Source of the DNA: Enoplolaimus lenunculus
Taxonomy: Eukaryota; Nematoda; Enoplea; Enoplida; Thoracostomopsidae
Assembly (NCBI GenBank): GCA_030248215.1
Contig: JASANG010000621.1
Coordinates: forward strand, 310,001 to 374,000
Length of the DNA: 64,000 nucleotides
Direction: 5' to 3'
The translations under genes were made by a program, and so were the position numbers. Each line of letters starts with the position of its first letter. Within the stretch, counting starts at the first letter, position 1. A model generated the notes under the pieces. The model had not been told where the DNA came from and did not search any database. It saw nothing but the letters and a program-made list of their open reading frames with translations. This document shows positions 1-13,700 of this stretch, one piece after another.

Positions 1-108
1 TAATCTCTAATATCCAGAAGTTTATTCTTAATAATGTAAAAGTCAAACCATCTCTTTCTTGTCTACTTAAATTTCGAATACTGATATATCTCTTCTATTC
101 TTTGCCGT

Positions 109-339
109 CGTATAGGCAATGGCGGATCCATGCGTGGGCCACCCCGGCCGTGCTCCCCCAACAGCATCTGGACAAAAATTATATAGTGTCAATTGCTGTT
201 CTACGCTGTTACTTCTCTTTTATACACAATAGTATAAGCACGCTTTGGGTCACTACAGTATGGGTCTGAAATAAGTTTATTACGTTTGAAATTTCGCCCC
301 CCCCCATTTTGAGATCCTGGATCCGCCACCGCGTATAGG
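109..339. mobile_element. hAT-like MITE with 8-bp target-site duplication
   Basis: The element occupies 117-331. Its left end reads CAATGGCGGATCCA and its right end is the inverted match TGGATCCGCCACCG. It is flanked by a perfect 8-bp direct repeat, CGTATAGG, at 109-116 and 332-339. Short terminal inverted repeats with an 8-bp duplication are characteristic of hAT transposons. The 215-bp interior has no coding capacity, so this is a non-autonomous copy. Confidence 0.85.
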
Positions 340-3300
340 AATTCGACCCTAGGAGCCAGCTGCCAGAAAATCATCTTTTTTAGTCAAAAGTGTTTACAAG
401 GGGGTAACGTAAGAAATTAATATTTTTTCAAACATGATCAAAACTATTGTCAAACAGAGTCAAACAAAAGTGGTTTCACGCAAAGTTTATCTGTTATCCT
501 ATTAATTGCGTACCCGCCCCAATGGGTCCCCAATACCACAACCGTTGGTATTGTTTTTAGTCAGCTTTTTTTAAGTTTTTTTCCTCAAAATATATAAACA
601 CTGTAAAACTTTGTTTATTGTTTATTCAAACATTGCGTGATTACAATATTTACCTTTTTCCGTCCGACCGTCTCCCTCTGACATTTCTAATGGAATAGTG
701 GTTGCAATTGAACTACTTAAATAGACGTTGTTGACCTGTTACTGTTTATGCATACACTCCCAAGGGCGTAACAACCGGGAGCGTATACAAGACAGGATTG
801 GAAGGATATATCCCACCGAAATTGCAGGACACTCGAAAAAGGTCTTTTCGGGCCCGTAGCCAAGGAAGGGGGGTCAGGCAGTGGCGGATCCAGGATCTCA
901 AAATGGGGGGAAATTTCACAGGTAATAAACTTTGTCACAAAATTGCTATATAATTTTTGTCGAGATGCTGTTGGGGGAATGTAAAATATTCTTTAAAGGT
1001 TAAAAAAATTTTCTCACTGGCTGCGCTGTTAGCAAAAAATGTTGGACATGGGTTTATTCCGTTTCGAAAGGTAATCCTGGCTACGCCATCTGCTAACAAC
1101 ACAATGATTTTTATGGGAAGGTTGCGGAGGTGCCCGGGACATTTAAAATGTAAACGTATGTTTCGTTCTTTTATGCAGTTTTTGTGGATACATCTAAGTG
1201 GAGGGCGCTTAGGCTGAAGCTATTCCATCAGGTTTGATAAGCCAAGAAAAGTAATATAACGTCATCATATCGCACATAATTTACAAGTAAGCTAAAACAG
1301 CTTCGAGGGAGGTTGTGAAAAATGCGAAGTAGATGAATGAGAATCGTATAACATTGCATGAAAGCCTATCCAAGTGATATCTTTAAGCTGACGTTTGCAT
1401 TTTGTCTACGCTGAATGCAGTGCACCCTTGTTCGATACTGTTTTATAATTAATATCATTGATTTTAAGTATATAATATGTTTTGTCCATAAGTTTACTTC
1501 GTTAACACTACTGACATTTTGTTTTTATCATGTAAAACTACTGTTACTCAGCGCAGCGTCGATAACATCATTTTAGTGCAATTTTGTAGTTGTATCCTTA
1601 GGTTAAAATATGCATGAAAATTAAAAAAAATATAAAATTTAATCAACTTTTAAATTTGTGTTTCAAAGTTTTGGCACGGTTCGAGCGCGGCTACAAGGCT
1701 ATAAATGTGGCGGTACCTAAATTTTGACCGATGCCAATTGTTTTTTGAAAATACGCCGATGTCGCATTGATACCGATTCCAAATTTACGATTATAATTTT
1801 AGGACAACGGTTCATTTCAGTTAATTTTTTTCAAATACAAAAGCAAGAAAGACAGCAGTTGCTTCCTGATCTGACACAGTGATATACGCCATGAAGTGAA
1901 ATTGATAGCATTCTAAGTGTCATGTGCGAAAAGTATCGGCAAACATTCTATTAACTATGCCGATGCCTATCCCGATTAATCGGCACATCCCTATACAGGG
2001 CCATACAAAACATACAATTCGTAGCCGAGAATTTGAATAGGGTAAATAAAAATCTTAAATTATGTTTCAGTGGGGTTGTTCTTGTGTTAATTGAAAAAGC
2101 TTTCAAACGCCTTTAGCAAAACATCGCGAAGTGTGTATTGACCCTAAACCCTGTGGTTACGATCTTGTAAACATGCAAAGATGGGGTGTTTTCCTGGAGA
2201 ATTCGAGGTTTTGGCTGTTGTGCACGTTTGCAACAAACTGTAATTATTGAGAAATGTTCAGGTATTGGCATAACTTAGGCTTCTGTTTGGGGCAGTGGGA
2301 CGGGTAGTCTATTTCGTTGACTTATATATGGTGTGCTAACGCCTTAAAACCAAGGGATCGGTCTCTAATTACGAATCAAGAGATTGGGACCTACCGCCAT
2401 GAATATTCGTTTCGAGAAAATAATTAAAACAGAAACAGTTTAGCTTTTCGACTTCGCGTACAAATATGAAATAGTTTTAATTTTCTATTCTGTTGTATTA
2501 ATATTATCGTAAACAAGGATACTTTTCGAAGTTGGGGGTGGGGTGAATTTCAAGGCCATGTCGCAGCGTAAACGCTTTTGTTTTTTTAAAAATAACACAA
2601 TTATTGTGTTAATAATTTTGAAACAATTATATTGTTTGTGTGTAATTTATAAATGACTCTATTGTGGACGTATGTCATTTTGTTGTCGTAACAGGTGCCG
2701 TACGCAATGTTTTATTTCGTGGATGGTCCGCTCCCATACAAATGTAAATTGGGCGTCCGGACCGAGTTGTCGACCCAAGTTGCATGCTGCAGATAACTGA
2801 TTTTTGCAAACTTGGCGTGCTGGAGTACCTTTTCGCTATCGCTTTGACGCGTGAGACGTTTAATTCGGATTCAAAACCAATAAAATTTTTTCACCCAAAA
2901 AGTTTTGGAGGAATTTGATCCGCGGAGCCCCAGTTTTAGCTTGATCTCGATTTTCTCCAGACAGCAATAGAGTATTATTGAGCTTTTTAGCTTTAATGCT
3001 AAGGTGTAATTGGTTTCGGTTTAGGCTTAAGATTAGATATCCAAATCGGATGAACATACAGTTACGCCGGCTAATATTGGTAAAATAGACCAATTGTTTA
3101 ACTTAAATATTGTTTCAAAGTTCTCACTGTACACGTCTCATTGGCGTAACGTTAAGAATTTTATTCTTTTCACTAGAATCAGTCTTAGAAAAAAAACTCA
3201 TCTATAGACTCTTTTTTAGACTTTCTAAGACTTAGAAAAGTTGCTCAAAAACGTGATCATGAACTTGCAGACTGAACGATTTTGCGTGTGTCAGCGTATA

Positions 3301-4786
3301 GCAATTGTTCTATTAGCAAGAATATAGGACTACATTTGCACATTTACGTAAGTGTTATTCAAACGTCCATATCAAGGCAAAAGTATGTAACGAAAAACGT
3401 GTGTAAATATTAGTTTCACGGCAACTTATCTGCAATATATGAGCAGTAAAGTCCATGTACTGTAAATGGAAGGACGTTATGCAACTTCCACAATAACTTG
3501 CGTACACCAGGTAACTTTTTAGATTTCTTGCGTGCATATTGCAAGACACGAGGGTGGGAAAACAAAGAAATCCCTTAATCTTTTGATTTTTGTAATAATA
3601 CAACGCTCAACAGGTTTGAATATTGGAGTGGTTCATTTTGTATTCTGCTCACCTTGCTAGGGAGGCTCTAATTTTTTTAGGAGGCGCATACAATGTTGTC
3701 GGACGACTTACAAGCGCGGCTGAAACTTTTCTGGAGAGAACTTTTTAGTTACTGAGCTACTTGGCTTCCCTCGGGCTTTTGTGACCCGGGCGGTTGTAAT
3801 ATTCGCGACACCGCACCACTTCAGCTGATCTTTTGTCTTGATACTGCCTAAAATATAGCTGGTCAAAACGCTTACTTTTTGGTCGAACAATGTCCGGTTC
3901 AAAATTAATATAGTTCAATGGCGAATGTTATTCCCAATTTCGGGTTTTTTGCTGTGCACCGGCAAAACCTTTTGATCTTTCGTAGTTAAGTTCCTTCAGA
4001 GCTTAAGCTTTGACGGCATATCTGTAGCAAAATGGATGACCGTCTTTCCGCGGAACTGCAACAGAGTAAACTTAAGTTTTAGACTAACGTTTCTTGTTTA
4101 GCATAAGTTTAGGAATATGTCTATCCTTACTTTGACGCTTAGACTTAGGAATATGGGGCCGCTTAGACGAGGGCTTTGTTTTTTTGGCTGGGCTTGACTT
4201 AAATGTCTTTGAACTTTTAATTCTATTTTAAGTTGCGGCTAAATTTCGTTGTTTGAACCCCGGTATATGCAACTCTCAGTTATTTATATTGACAGTGGCG
4301 GTTCTGGAAATTTTTAACACAGTAGGCTTGTAATATACATAGTGAAAGAAACTTCGTGATCGAACACGCCGAAAATTGAAATCATGTTTTCATAAAAAAT
4401 TCTCATATGTTGGGCTGGGCTACCAATTCACTCTATATGTACCCCTGCAAATTTTCATTTACTTATTTATTTCAGGCTTTTATACACATTTCTAATCGTA
4501 ATATTCAGGCAGAATCTCATCATACAACATAAGTATTGATACTTAAAATATTATAGTTTCCTATTTATTATAATTTTAAAATATATAAAATACCAGATAA
4601 TTGGCTATATATTTTATACAATGAACCATTCATCTCATGGTACGAGATCGAATTCAGATTTACACAACGAATTTTAAACATTTATGCGGTTAAATATTTA
4701 AGACATTCGCTGTCAACTTGTGTGTCAAATTTAATAATTGTGACCAAAATTTCGTACTGCTAATATATACGTCAATATTTTCAACA
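340..4786. other. Intergenic region 5' of the Ig-receptor gene
   Basis: No credible exon was found on either strand. It contains a relative of the first MITE at about 879-1092 (starts CAGTGGCGGATCCAGG, ends in the inverted form CCTGGCTACGCCATCTG, no clear duplication). A truncated element near 1670-1995 ends in CCGATTAATCGGCACATCCC. TTAGG-like low-complexity sequence lies near 4060-4190. The rest is AT-rich unique-looking DNA that would include the promoter of the gene starting at 4787; no core promoter element can be assigned with confidence. Confidence 0.5.
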
Positions 4787-7700
4787 ATGTTCGTGTTGTG
4801 TTTTGTCGTGGTCTATCAATTGATTTCGATATTAGGTAAGCATACGTATAAATAACAGTCACTCGAGCAGAAAACTACGAAAAAATTTCCTTACTTCTTG
4901 TTTTTTAGTTGCTCTGGCTACGCATCTGAACAGTTTCAAAACTGCAACACTCTAATACTCTCAGCCCCTCGTTTCCGAGTGAGCAGACCCCTATGATTAA
5001 CATGGCCAAATTTTAAACGATCATAATCAACTTAATAAATCTAATTTTACAACAATCAATAGATCGTGAGACAGCGTCAGAAAGTGAATTCAAATTTATC
5101 TGCGATACAAAGTAAATGAGTTATGGTCCAAAAGCCAAATAACACCTCTTCTCCTTTATAAATATTTCAGCTCAGCCACTGTCCGCCGTTCCGCCACCAG
5201 TCAAAATCACTGCCGACGCCCTAAAAGTCCAAATGGCTCAATCACTGGACCGAATCACATGGACTGCCCCTCTTTCGAACACCGTCTATTGTGTCAGCGA
5301 CGGCCCGCCAGAGTCAGTTCTGCTGTCATTTTGGTGCCCAACTTGCATTGACAATGCTGAACTCGCCGAAATTAACAGTCAAATTTCTTCCCGCACTGAA
5401 AATCTCTCTAAAGCAGCCGGGTTTCCCGTAATCAAACTAAATAGCATTCGTCTAAATGGGTCTATGGATAACACGTTGCTAGCGTGTAACGCTACCCTCG
5501 CTTCGGTGGTTTCTACCCACAGCAACATGCCGGATGGGGTCACGGCTACGCCACCCCTGAGGCGAGATCAAATGTCAATTGCGACTGCTGAAATTAGCGT
5601 GCAGTACATGAGCAAACCGGTGATAGTAAATGATAAACACAACGCACCGGTTTGTTCGCGTACTGCTGGTTGTTATTTTTTAATCCGACAACCTGATGCT
5701 AACTTCAGGGCCACTATCACCGAGGGGGCGTCCATCGGCGGGACCAGACGGCCGGCCGCTAATGGCGATGGCAACTTACGAACGACGACAACAAAATTTG
5801 TTTGCTCAGTCGCAGCGAATCCAGAACCAACTGAATTCGTATGGACTGCGAACGGCAAACAAATTGCGTCGTCGCAAGTGCTGACAATCGCGACTGAACA
5901 CATCGAACAAACGTTCGTGTGTTCAGCAGCGAGCGTCGGATTTCGCGAGACGTCCGATCAAGTACGAGTCACCGCGTGGGGTAAGTTGTGGGTGGAATTA
6001 CAATTTCGTGGATGGAGATAAGGTCGTTTTTAAAAAATAAGCTCTTTACAGTTTACGAAATTTTCTTGAAATCGCACAGGACATGTATGTGAAAATTGTA
6101 AAACGGTGCTAAATCAACTGCTTGTGGAAAATCCACTGTCTAATAGTTGGTGAAAGGTGGTAGGTTTTTGTATCAATTCGTAAAACCGAATTGCTCTACT
6201 GAAAGTAGTTTTAAAAAATAACTTTCAAAGGAGATTACGACATTTAATTGCCATTGCAATTGCTACTCTAATACGTCGTATACAAAACACTGCGATAGAG
6301 AAATAAGTACCGATATTGTAAGCCCTCCTGCGTCTGTAATTTCTAGATCCGCGAGTACTAACGGCTATTTTTTTATCATATTGCAAAATCAACCTAGTTT
6401 TTGTTTCGAAGGCGCGCAACAATGTGATTTTGCGACTCTCAACAATTTTACATTAACCACGACCAGTGACGGATTCAGAATTTTCTGGTGCGCAAAAGTG
6501 TTGAACTCGGGTTGTGACCAAAATATGTTTTTCAAATATTTCGCTAGAAAATACACTATGAGCTACACTTGTATCATTTGATCCGCAAACTTTTTATCAT
6601 GGCAGGTCCGATGGGGCGATACATCAACACATTATGCCCGCATCCGCCACTAATCATACCACTTGTTCTCAATTCGTTTTTTTGTTTCAGTTCCCGCAAA
6701 AACTCGACTGCTCATCGAAACCGACTCCGCAAATCCAGAAGCAGCATTGAATCGTTCAAGTCCAGGTCCACCCAAACTTAGCATCCCTACACAGCTAGGA
6801 ACCGAGGCTGTCCTACGGTGCGCAGCGCGTGCCTATCCATTGCCCGCAATGACGTGGTATCAGGCACGCGCTGATGGCACTGTACGGCCTGCAGCATGCG
6901 TTGAGGGACCTACGGGCCGAAATGAATTACCTGAGACGGAAGTTGTTGATCCAAGATATGGATTGGAGCTAAAGGTACGCTTTAGGAAGTGGGGCTAGGA
7001 GCAGCGTATTAGGGCGCGAAAGAAGCTTTTGCTCTTATTTCCTCAAATTCTCGAGCGCGATTCTGCATTTTTGAAACATTGGGGGACACTGCGTATGGTA
7101 CTTGTTTAGTTTAGCCCCATACAAAAACAAGTTTAACTGCATACATAACGAATCTGAACTTAAGCCTAAGCCTGAGCATAAGCCTAAATTTTTTGATAAT
7201 GTAGGTAATAAACATGAACGCTGTGTGGGAGGAATGCGCCTTCTATTAAAGTAATACCTGTTCGTGGAGACTAAACAGTACTCTGAGCAGTTAAGCCATT
7301 CATATCTTAACCAGTATGAATGATATAGAAGGTGTTCAAACTTTATGATAAATAAATAGCACTCTGAAATGACCCGGGCCGTTACAGCCAGTCGCATAAA
7401 TAGTAGAAGGGAGGTCAATCGGAACATGGGCCCCAAACTACGTTGAAAAATTCATTTCTGTTAATGACCAAAATGATTACTGAGACAGCTTTAACCAAAC
7501 AAAACTGAGGAATCTAGCGAGCCAAATTAGTCGTATAGCATTGTTTAAGACATTTTAACAAATGTTATAGCGCACACGAACGGCAGCAAAACGAAATATA
7601 GTTCGGAAACCGGTTATCCCTAGGGTAAGAACATTGATGTTATGGGTTATCATTTGCATTATTGCCCGTTCCTGATATGCTTATCCTACTTTTTCATTTT

Positions 7701-10700
7701 GCCCCATTTCCCTGTGTCAAAAGTGTTGTGTTTGTGTATTTCCCCCCAGTTTTATTTTTGATTTATTTTTGAGCTCTAATATATATTATTAAAGCTGGAG
7801 CGCCAACATACGTATTTTGGGCAGCGTTTCAGCTGATTTTTATTTACATGTGTGGCAGGCAAACTCTTAGTACGTATGATTTTTGCTGAGATACAAAGTT
7901 CTAATTAGAATATTTCGTTTTCGAACGTTTTAAATCACGTTGACTTGCGATTTGAGCTACTAATGAACGATTTGCATCTCAAAATTAAAATATCACAGAA
8001 AACCGTTGCCGTAATATGCAGTTTTTTAAACTATTGCCTTGCTAAGCAACTTGCTATGTTACCGGTAAAAATATGCAGTGCAAAATCTCCACAAGAAGTA
8101 AGAGTTTCGTAGGACTCCAGCCTCAAACTTTATAGTCGGGTCAAGCGATGATCGTAAACGACTGAACGCCTCTGACATGGAGAGACCAGAGTTGAAATCC
8201 TAGCTTTAAAATTTGACCTTTATTGAAATGAAAATTATTCATGTGAGAAAGGATTAATGGTTGATCAAAATTACTGCGGTGCTCGGAACCTGACGTTTCT
8301 TTTGAACTTTATACGTTCTAGTGGTGCAGTTAGAAATTGTTCGGAAATATTGAATATGTCTGCATAGAGTAGTGGAATTACAAATCTATATTTTGTTATA
8401 TTAATGTGGCCTTAGGTAAGCTAAAATCTCGGCTACGGTCAATAGGTACCCCCATTTGTTTAATTTTTAGCTGTTTGCATGCATTATATACAGTATATTA
8501 ACTGTCATACATATTTGTTGCTCAATGTGGTTTAAGTTATAAGCATATTTAATCAGCAGCGGGCTCGTAGCACTGTTCACAAGTACAAGTTTTAGAAGAA
8601 ACAGGTTTTGATTTTTTGGCATATTATATGACTTTGACCATAGTAATTGTTACCCTTCGATAGAACAGTACCGAAAGAATTCGCCTGCGTCAGACTGCTA
8701 ATGCATAGGATCAGAGCCCGTATTGTTAAATGTATATTAACAGTTGGTGATAGGTCTTGTAGCTTTGAAACCAGGGAATGGTGATGTTGAAATTCAACAC
8801 ATTTATTGTATTCGACGTATTCTACTTCTGTGCAAATTTTGAGATCTACAATTGCAGCAGTTCGGGAGTTTGAAAACCTATTTCTAACTGGTGATAGGTG
8901 CTATATGCATTTGATAATATGGGACCAGATCTACGAATTACGCTTAGTTTTAAACGTGCGGATTTTGCTCGACAGTTAGCGCTAATGTGCATTTACTCAT
9001 ACGTTAATCGCTTAGGAAATTGGGGTTGCAACCAAGTTAGAAACTTTACGTCTTGAGTATTGGAAAACTCTTATTTCAAATCAGTAATCTAAAACCAGTT
9101 TCCAATCGATAACTACTTTTTATATTTCAGATGCTTACATCAACCTGCAGTATCAACATTATCGACTACACAAGCGTTGGATCTTACTGGTGTACTGCGT
9201 GTAATACAGTTGCAGAAGGTGAACAACACTGTGATCCTGCCCATCACAGCCCGTCTCAAGTTTTCGATCTCACGGTGGAAGGTATGAATTTAAATTTTTG
9301 TCGTTTTTAGAATTTTTGTATTTGATATGGCAACCAGTTATCTGAGAGCTGCAAATTTAACATCATTCAATTCAGCTCGCTGAGTTGCGCCGAATGGTTT
9401 ATAAGTTATTAGCAACTTGGGGTTTAATATGTTTTTGGTCCCAATGCGGATAATTCGTAGCTCGACAAAACTGGATTTGTTACAGTTTAAAATTGGACGT
9501 AAAATAAGCGTTGGCAGGGATATTGTAAGAAGGCGAGCTGTGCAAAAATATTCCGGAATGCTATTGCTATTTCGAGGCAAACTAGAAAAGAACATATGTT
9601 TTGTTTGTCGTATTTGACTACACAATACTCAGTTAACTCGAAATGTAGAAATTTTCAAAATGTGGCCGCAACGCAACCAACAGTTCGCGTACAATTTTTG
9701 GTTGTACAGAATTTCCTTGTCACACAGTTAAAATTACCAACTATGACAAATGAAGCGTTATTTTCGAACAATTACTAGCAGTTGGATTATCATTGCGTTT
9801 CAGGAGCACCATATTTAGTTGAATTAAAATACAAAAATTCAAAAAGTCCAACCGCAACCAGAGTTGAACTTCCAGTTCGATTTTGCTCGAATCCGCCGCC
9901 GAATAAAGTTCATTGGCTCGTCGACGATGACATCATTCAACCTGGGGAACAGACTGGAAGCTTCATTGCACATAAACCGCAACTGGTATTTTTGTATTTT
10001 TGTGTGTTTTTACTGCTTAATCATTTCACGCACCATAGGCAATTAAGTAAAACTATACACGCAATAGTGTACACAGTGTTTATCAATAATGCGTATGCGT
10101 TCTCAGTCCAAAATGTACAAATTGCGTAGACACCTACTTGGCCCCAAATATCAAGCTTTTGTTGTCGAACTATAATAGTAAACGCCGAATTCTGGTTTGA
10201 AATTGCTTCTTCATCAATAGAAAATTTTTAGGTCCAAAAAGGATTATTTTAAATTTAATACTTATATTGAGTGAAGCTAAACTCGGAGTGTTGTGTGCCG
10301 GTTCATCGTTCTACTATTCTCAGAAACTGCTCAACATATTTTGATTTGAAAACCTATCACCTTCCTATGAGGTTTGACTTAGTTCGACGAACTAATTGTT
10401 GCCCTGGGCTCAACAGTTCAAAGTTTAAGCTAAGACTTGAACCCGGAACTCTCGGATGAAAAGCGTGCATTATCACCACTTGACTATGTAAGCTTTTGTT
10501 CGAGTTCAATGGGGCTCGCATGTCTTGAGACGATTTTTACGGCGACTGTTGCCATTTATATTTTAGAACGCATCATTCGTTCAATGTTATCAAATGATGC
10601 TCGAAGTCAATCCGTTAAGTGCGTTGGATGACCGCAGATCAATTCGATTGTTGGTTGAAAACGAACACGGAATACTGGATCAAAGCATTGATTTGAACGC

Positions 10701-13700
10701 GATTCGAGGTATGTTTGAATTTTATGTCTGAGTTGAAATCAGAAATTAATTTTTTTCGCAAACCAACTTTCGGAATGAACATGTACTAGTTTAATTTTTC
10801 AATACAACGGCTCTATAGATGTCATAAAATCTGAACCTGGAGCCTGGGTTGTTTGCAAGTACTGTTACATTTATTTTTCGCAGGAGCCTAAGTTAGCAAA
10901 TCAAATTTTCAGGTGAACAATTTGACGACGCCAGCGCTGACTATATCAGCTTAGCAATTGGATTAGCAATTGCACTGTTTATCATTTTACTTCTGGTTTC
11001 CCTGGTTTACTGTTGGTCACGGCGTGCTGCTTGTTTCTCAGGTAAGCGCTCTTTTGCTTCCTATAGGTTGAGATTGAAAATTTGTTACTTGCTGAGTAGA
11101 ATAACAGTTTTTAATTTTTTAATGAACGGCGCTAGTGTTAAGAATTTTGCGTAACTTTGAGACATTTACTTGAAAACAATGAAAGCATTGTTTTCTGAAG
11201 TACAAACTCGACCAAAAAGTTTTTGCCAGACTGAAAGGGTATATCAGAGCTGCGTGTTAACTCTATCTCTCAAAGAGCCCATTTATTAGCATAAAGTGCA
11301 AGTTCCATATTTGCACCAGAAAACATTGCGCACAAAATGAAAGCCTCGAGTTCGAGCGTCACGTTCCTATAGCAGCTGAGTAATGAATACGAAATACCTC
11401 CCATCCGACAGTCGTTGTTCGAATCCTGGCTTGAAATTGGGTCCTAAACGAAATCGAAAATATTCATGTGAGAAGAGGGAAATTTTTCTGTTTTAACACA
11501 ACTTGGTGCCTCTTCAGCTTAAGTTTTTGTCGGAAACACTTGAATTGCAGCTGACCGTGGCACGCCGAATTTATTCAAATATAAATACATTATATTTTCT
11601 GTTGTTTTAGCTAAAAAGAATAGTAATGGCCAAAAGTACATGTCAAAGTAAGGATTTAATATGTTGACTAAGGATATATTATGTGGTAAGCATGTACGGT
11701 TAGCTATGGCAGCAACAGTTGCAGTGGTTAATCGCTGTTCCAAACTGAAAGACAGCTTAAAAACTTGCAGAAATTCGTATCCGTTCTAAAACAAAACGTG
11801 CTAAATCGTAGCTTTGATATTGAAAACTTCGTTTTCTTCATATGTAAAAGTCTAAGTATTGGCAAATTAGTTGAAGCGCGAATGATCGTTTATACTGCAA
11901 TGATTTCGAAAAAAACTATTTTAGTAATAAACATACGTTAACCAAGACGAACTACACGTATACCAATAGGGCTCATTTTTAATTTCAGTGTTCGTACAGA
12001 CGGCAAATCTGGCAGTAACAGCGGCGCAAATGGTGCCAAGGCAAACGGTCTACCCAACGGTACCGGAACAGACCATGCGACGGCCGACAATCATGTCATT
12101 AACGGCATTTCTGGATCCGGACCTGAGGTAAAGTCCGCTGCACCGAACGCAAGCACGTATACTGGGCCAAGCACCACAGGGGCAGGGGTTAATAATGTAA
12201 ATAATTGTGGGAGTGGATCGAAAACCAATTATTTTCCAATGAATCTCAGCGATCAATCATTGAATTCCTTTGATTTGAATAGTTCTGGAGGTGTTGAATC
12301 GGAAGCTGGGCCTCCTTGTGGGCGTTCATTGCCGTTTAAAGGCCCCCCGGCCTCGAATGGTAACGGAAGCGAAGTGTCGTATCCGTCAACAATACCACAG
12401 CAGCAGCAACAGGAAGGACGAGCTACTCCAAAACCATCTGCGTACGTATCGAAAGAAGTCGCAGTTTAAGCAAATGACGAACTGCAACGATCACGCGAAA
12501 AAAAATTATTTAGTATCAAACATTTTCAGATTCACAAAATTTGGTTTTCGCGGTTTGGTCGTTTGTTTCCTTGGATGATTAATATTTGATTCCAGGACAC
12601 TGATGATTGTTCCAGAAGTTCTGGATCTTAATTCTGGCAAGCCTGGTGTCACTACTAGGATTGGAGACCAGACTTCAACATCGAAATAAGCTACTGTTTG
12701 AACGATAAATTGCTATTGCAATTTGACCGTATTTCTGCAATTATGAAATTTATGGAAACTTCTGGAGTGAAGAAAGATGTGATTTCCCTAGTCATCTGCG
12801 TGTGTCTCTTGCTTAAATAATTGTTGTCGCACATTTTCCTCATCTTTGAACTTGTTTATATTTGATCACTAAACCAACTGCAGTAATTGCAATTGCAAAC
12901 TGCCAAAGCAATACGTTTTTGAAATGCATCTTCTACAATAACTCGCGTTCACCATGTTACAATTGTCAAATGCCTGTTATATGTGCAGGTCATATCTTGG
13001 TTCGGTTTAGTTCTTCGCACCATGGTTACTAATGAGTCAATGCTACATTCGAAGCGCGATAGGTAGGTTTTATAACTGCCTCTATTCGTTATGTATTCCA
13101 ATTAGCATCACGCAAATCTCAACTGGTCAACAGAAAACGTGACACGTTTCGGCCCAAACCTGGATCCGCCCTGAAACAAAATTCGACTGCGTTATGACCC
13201 ATGATTGCGTAAAAGATCCCTTTGGATGTAAAGGCCCGTATCTCGGGTTCTAATTGCAAGAAAATCTCATCGTATGAACAGCCTGCAAATGGTACTTCGT
13301 ACATGGATATGTACTCATTATATGCCGGACATAAATTTCATATCCGGATATTGGGCGTTTTTGTCATACGAGATGACCAGGCCGGTAGCCATTCACCGTG
13401 AAAAATTTTCGACAAATGCTCTATATGATACGTAAAATTGTTGATGGGTGTCATTGTGATTGAAACAATTTTGCATTGGTTTTTGAAAGTGAACAAAATA
13501 CAATTCATAGGAAGGGTCGAAATATATTAGGGCTGGGTTAAGTCCCGACTCTAGTCGTGTTCTGGCTATTGGTCGAAAGGAGAAACACTCCAAGGTTGCT
13601 CCCGAAATGTGTTGAATAGTGTATGGAATCTCAATTTCTGGAATATGTTTTGTGCACTTGTTGTAATTTTGAATGCACTTTAGCAACGAAAATATATCTT

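Noticed and set aside
5233..6021. Start of the Ig gene at the Met at 5233, and stop at 6019-6021
   Set aside because: The upstream exon gives a signal peptide and correct phase, and the frame leaves the exon at a GTAAGT donor at 5981, so both the start and the stop are artefacts of ignoring introns.
10870..10912. Acceptor at about 10883 for exon 7 of the Ig gene
   Set aside because: It would put an immediate in-frame TAA into the protein; the acceptor at 10912 keeps the frame and leads into the transmembrane helix.
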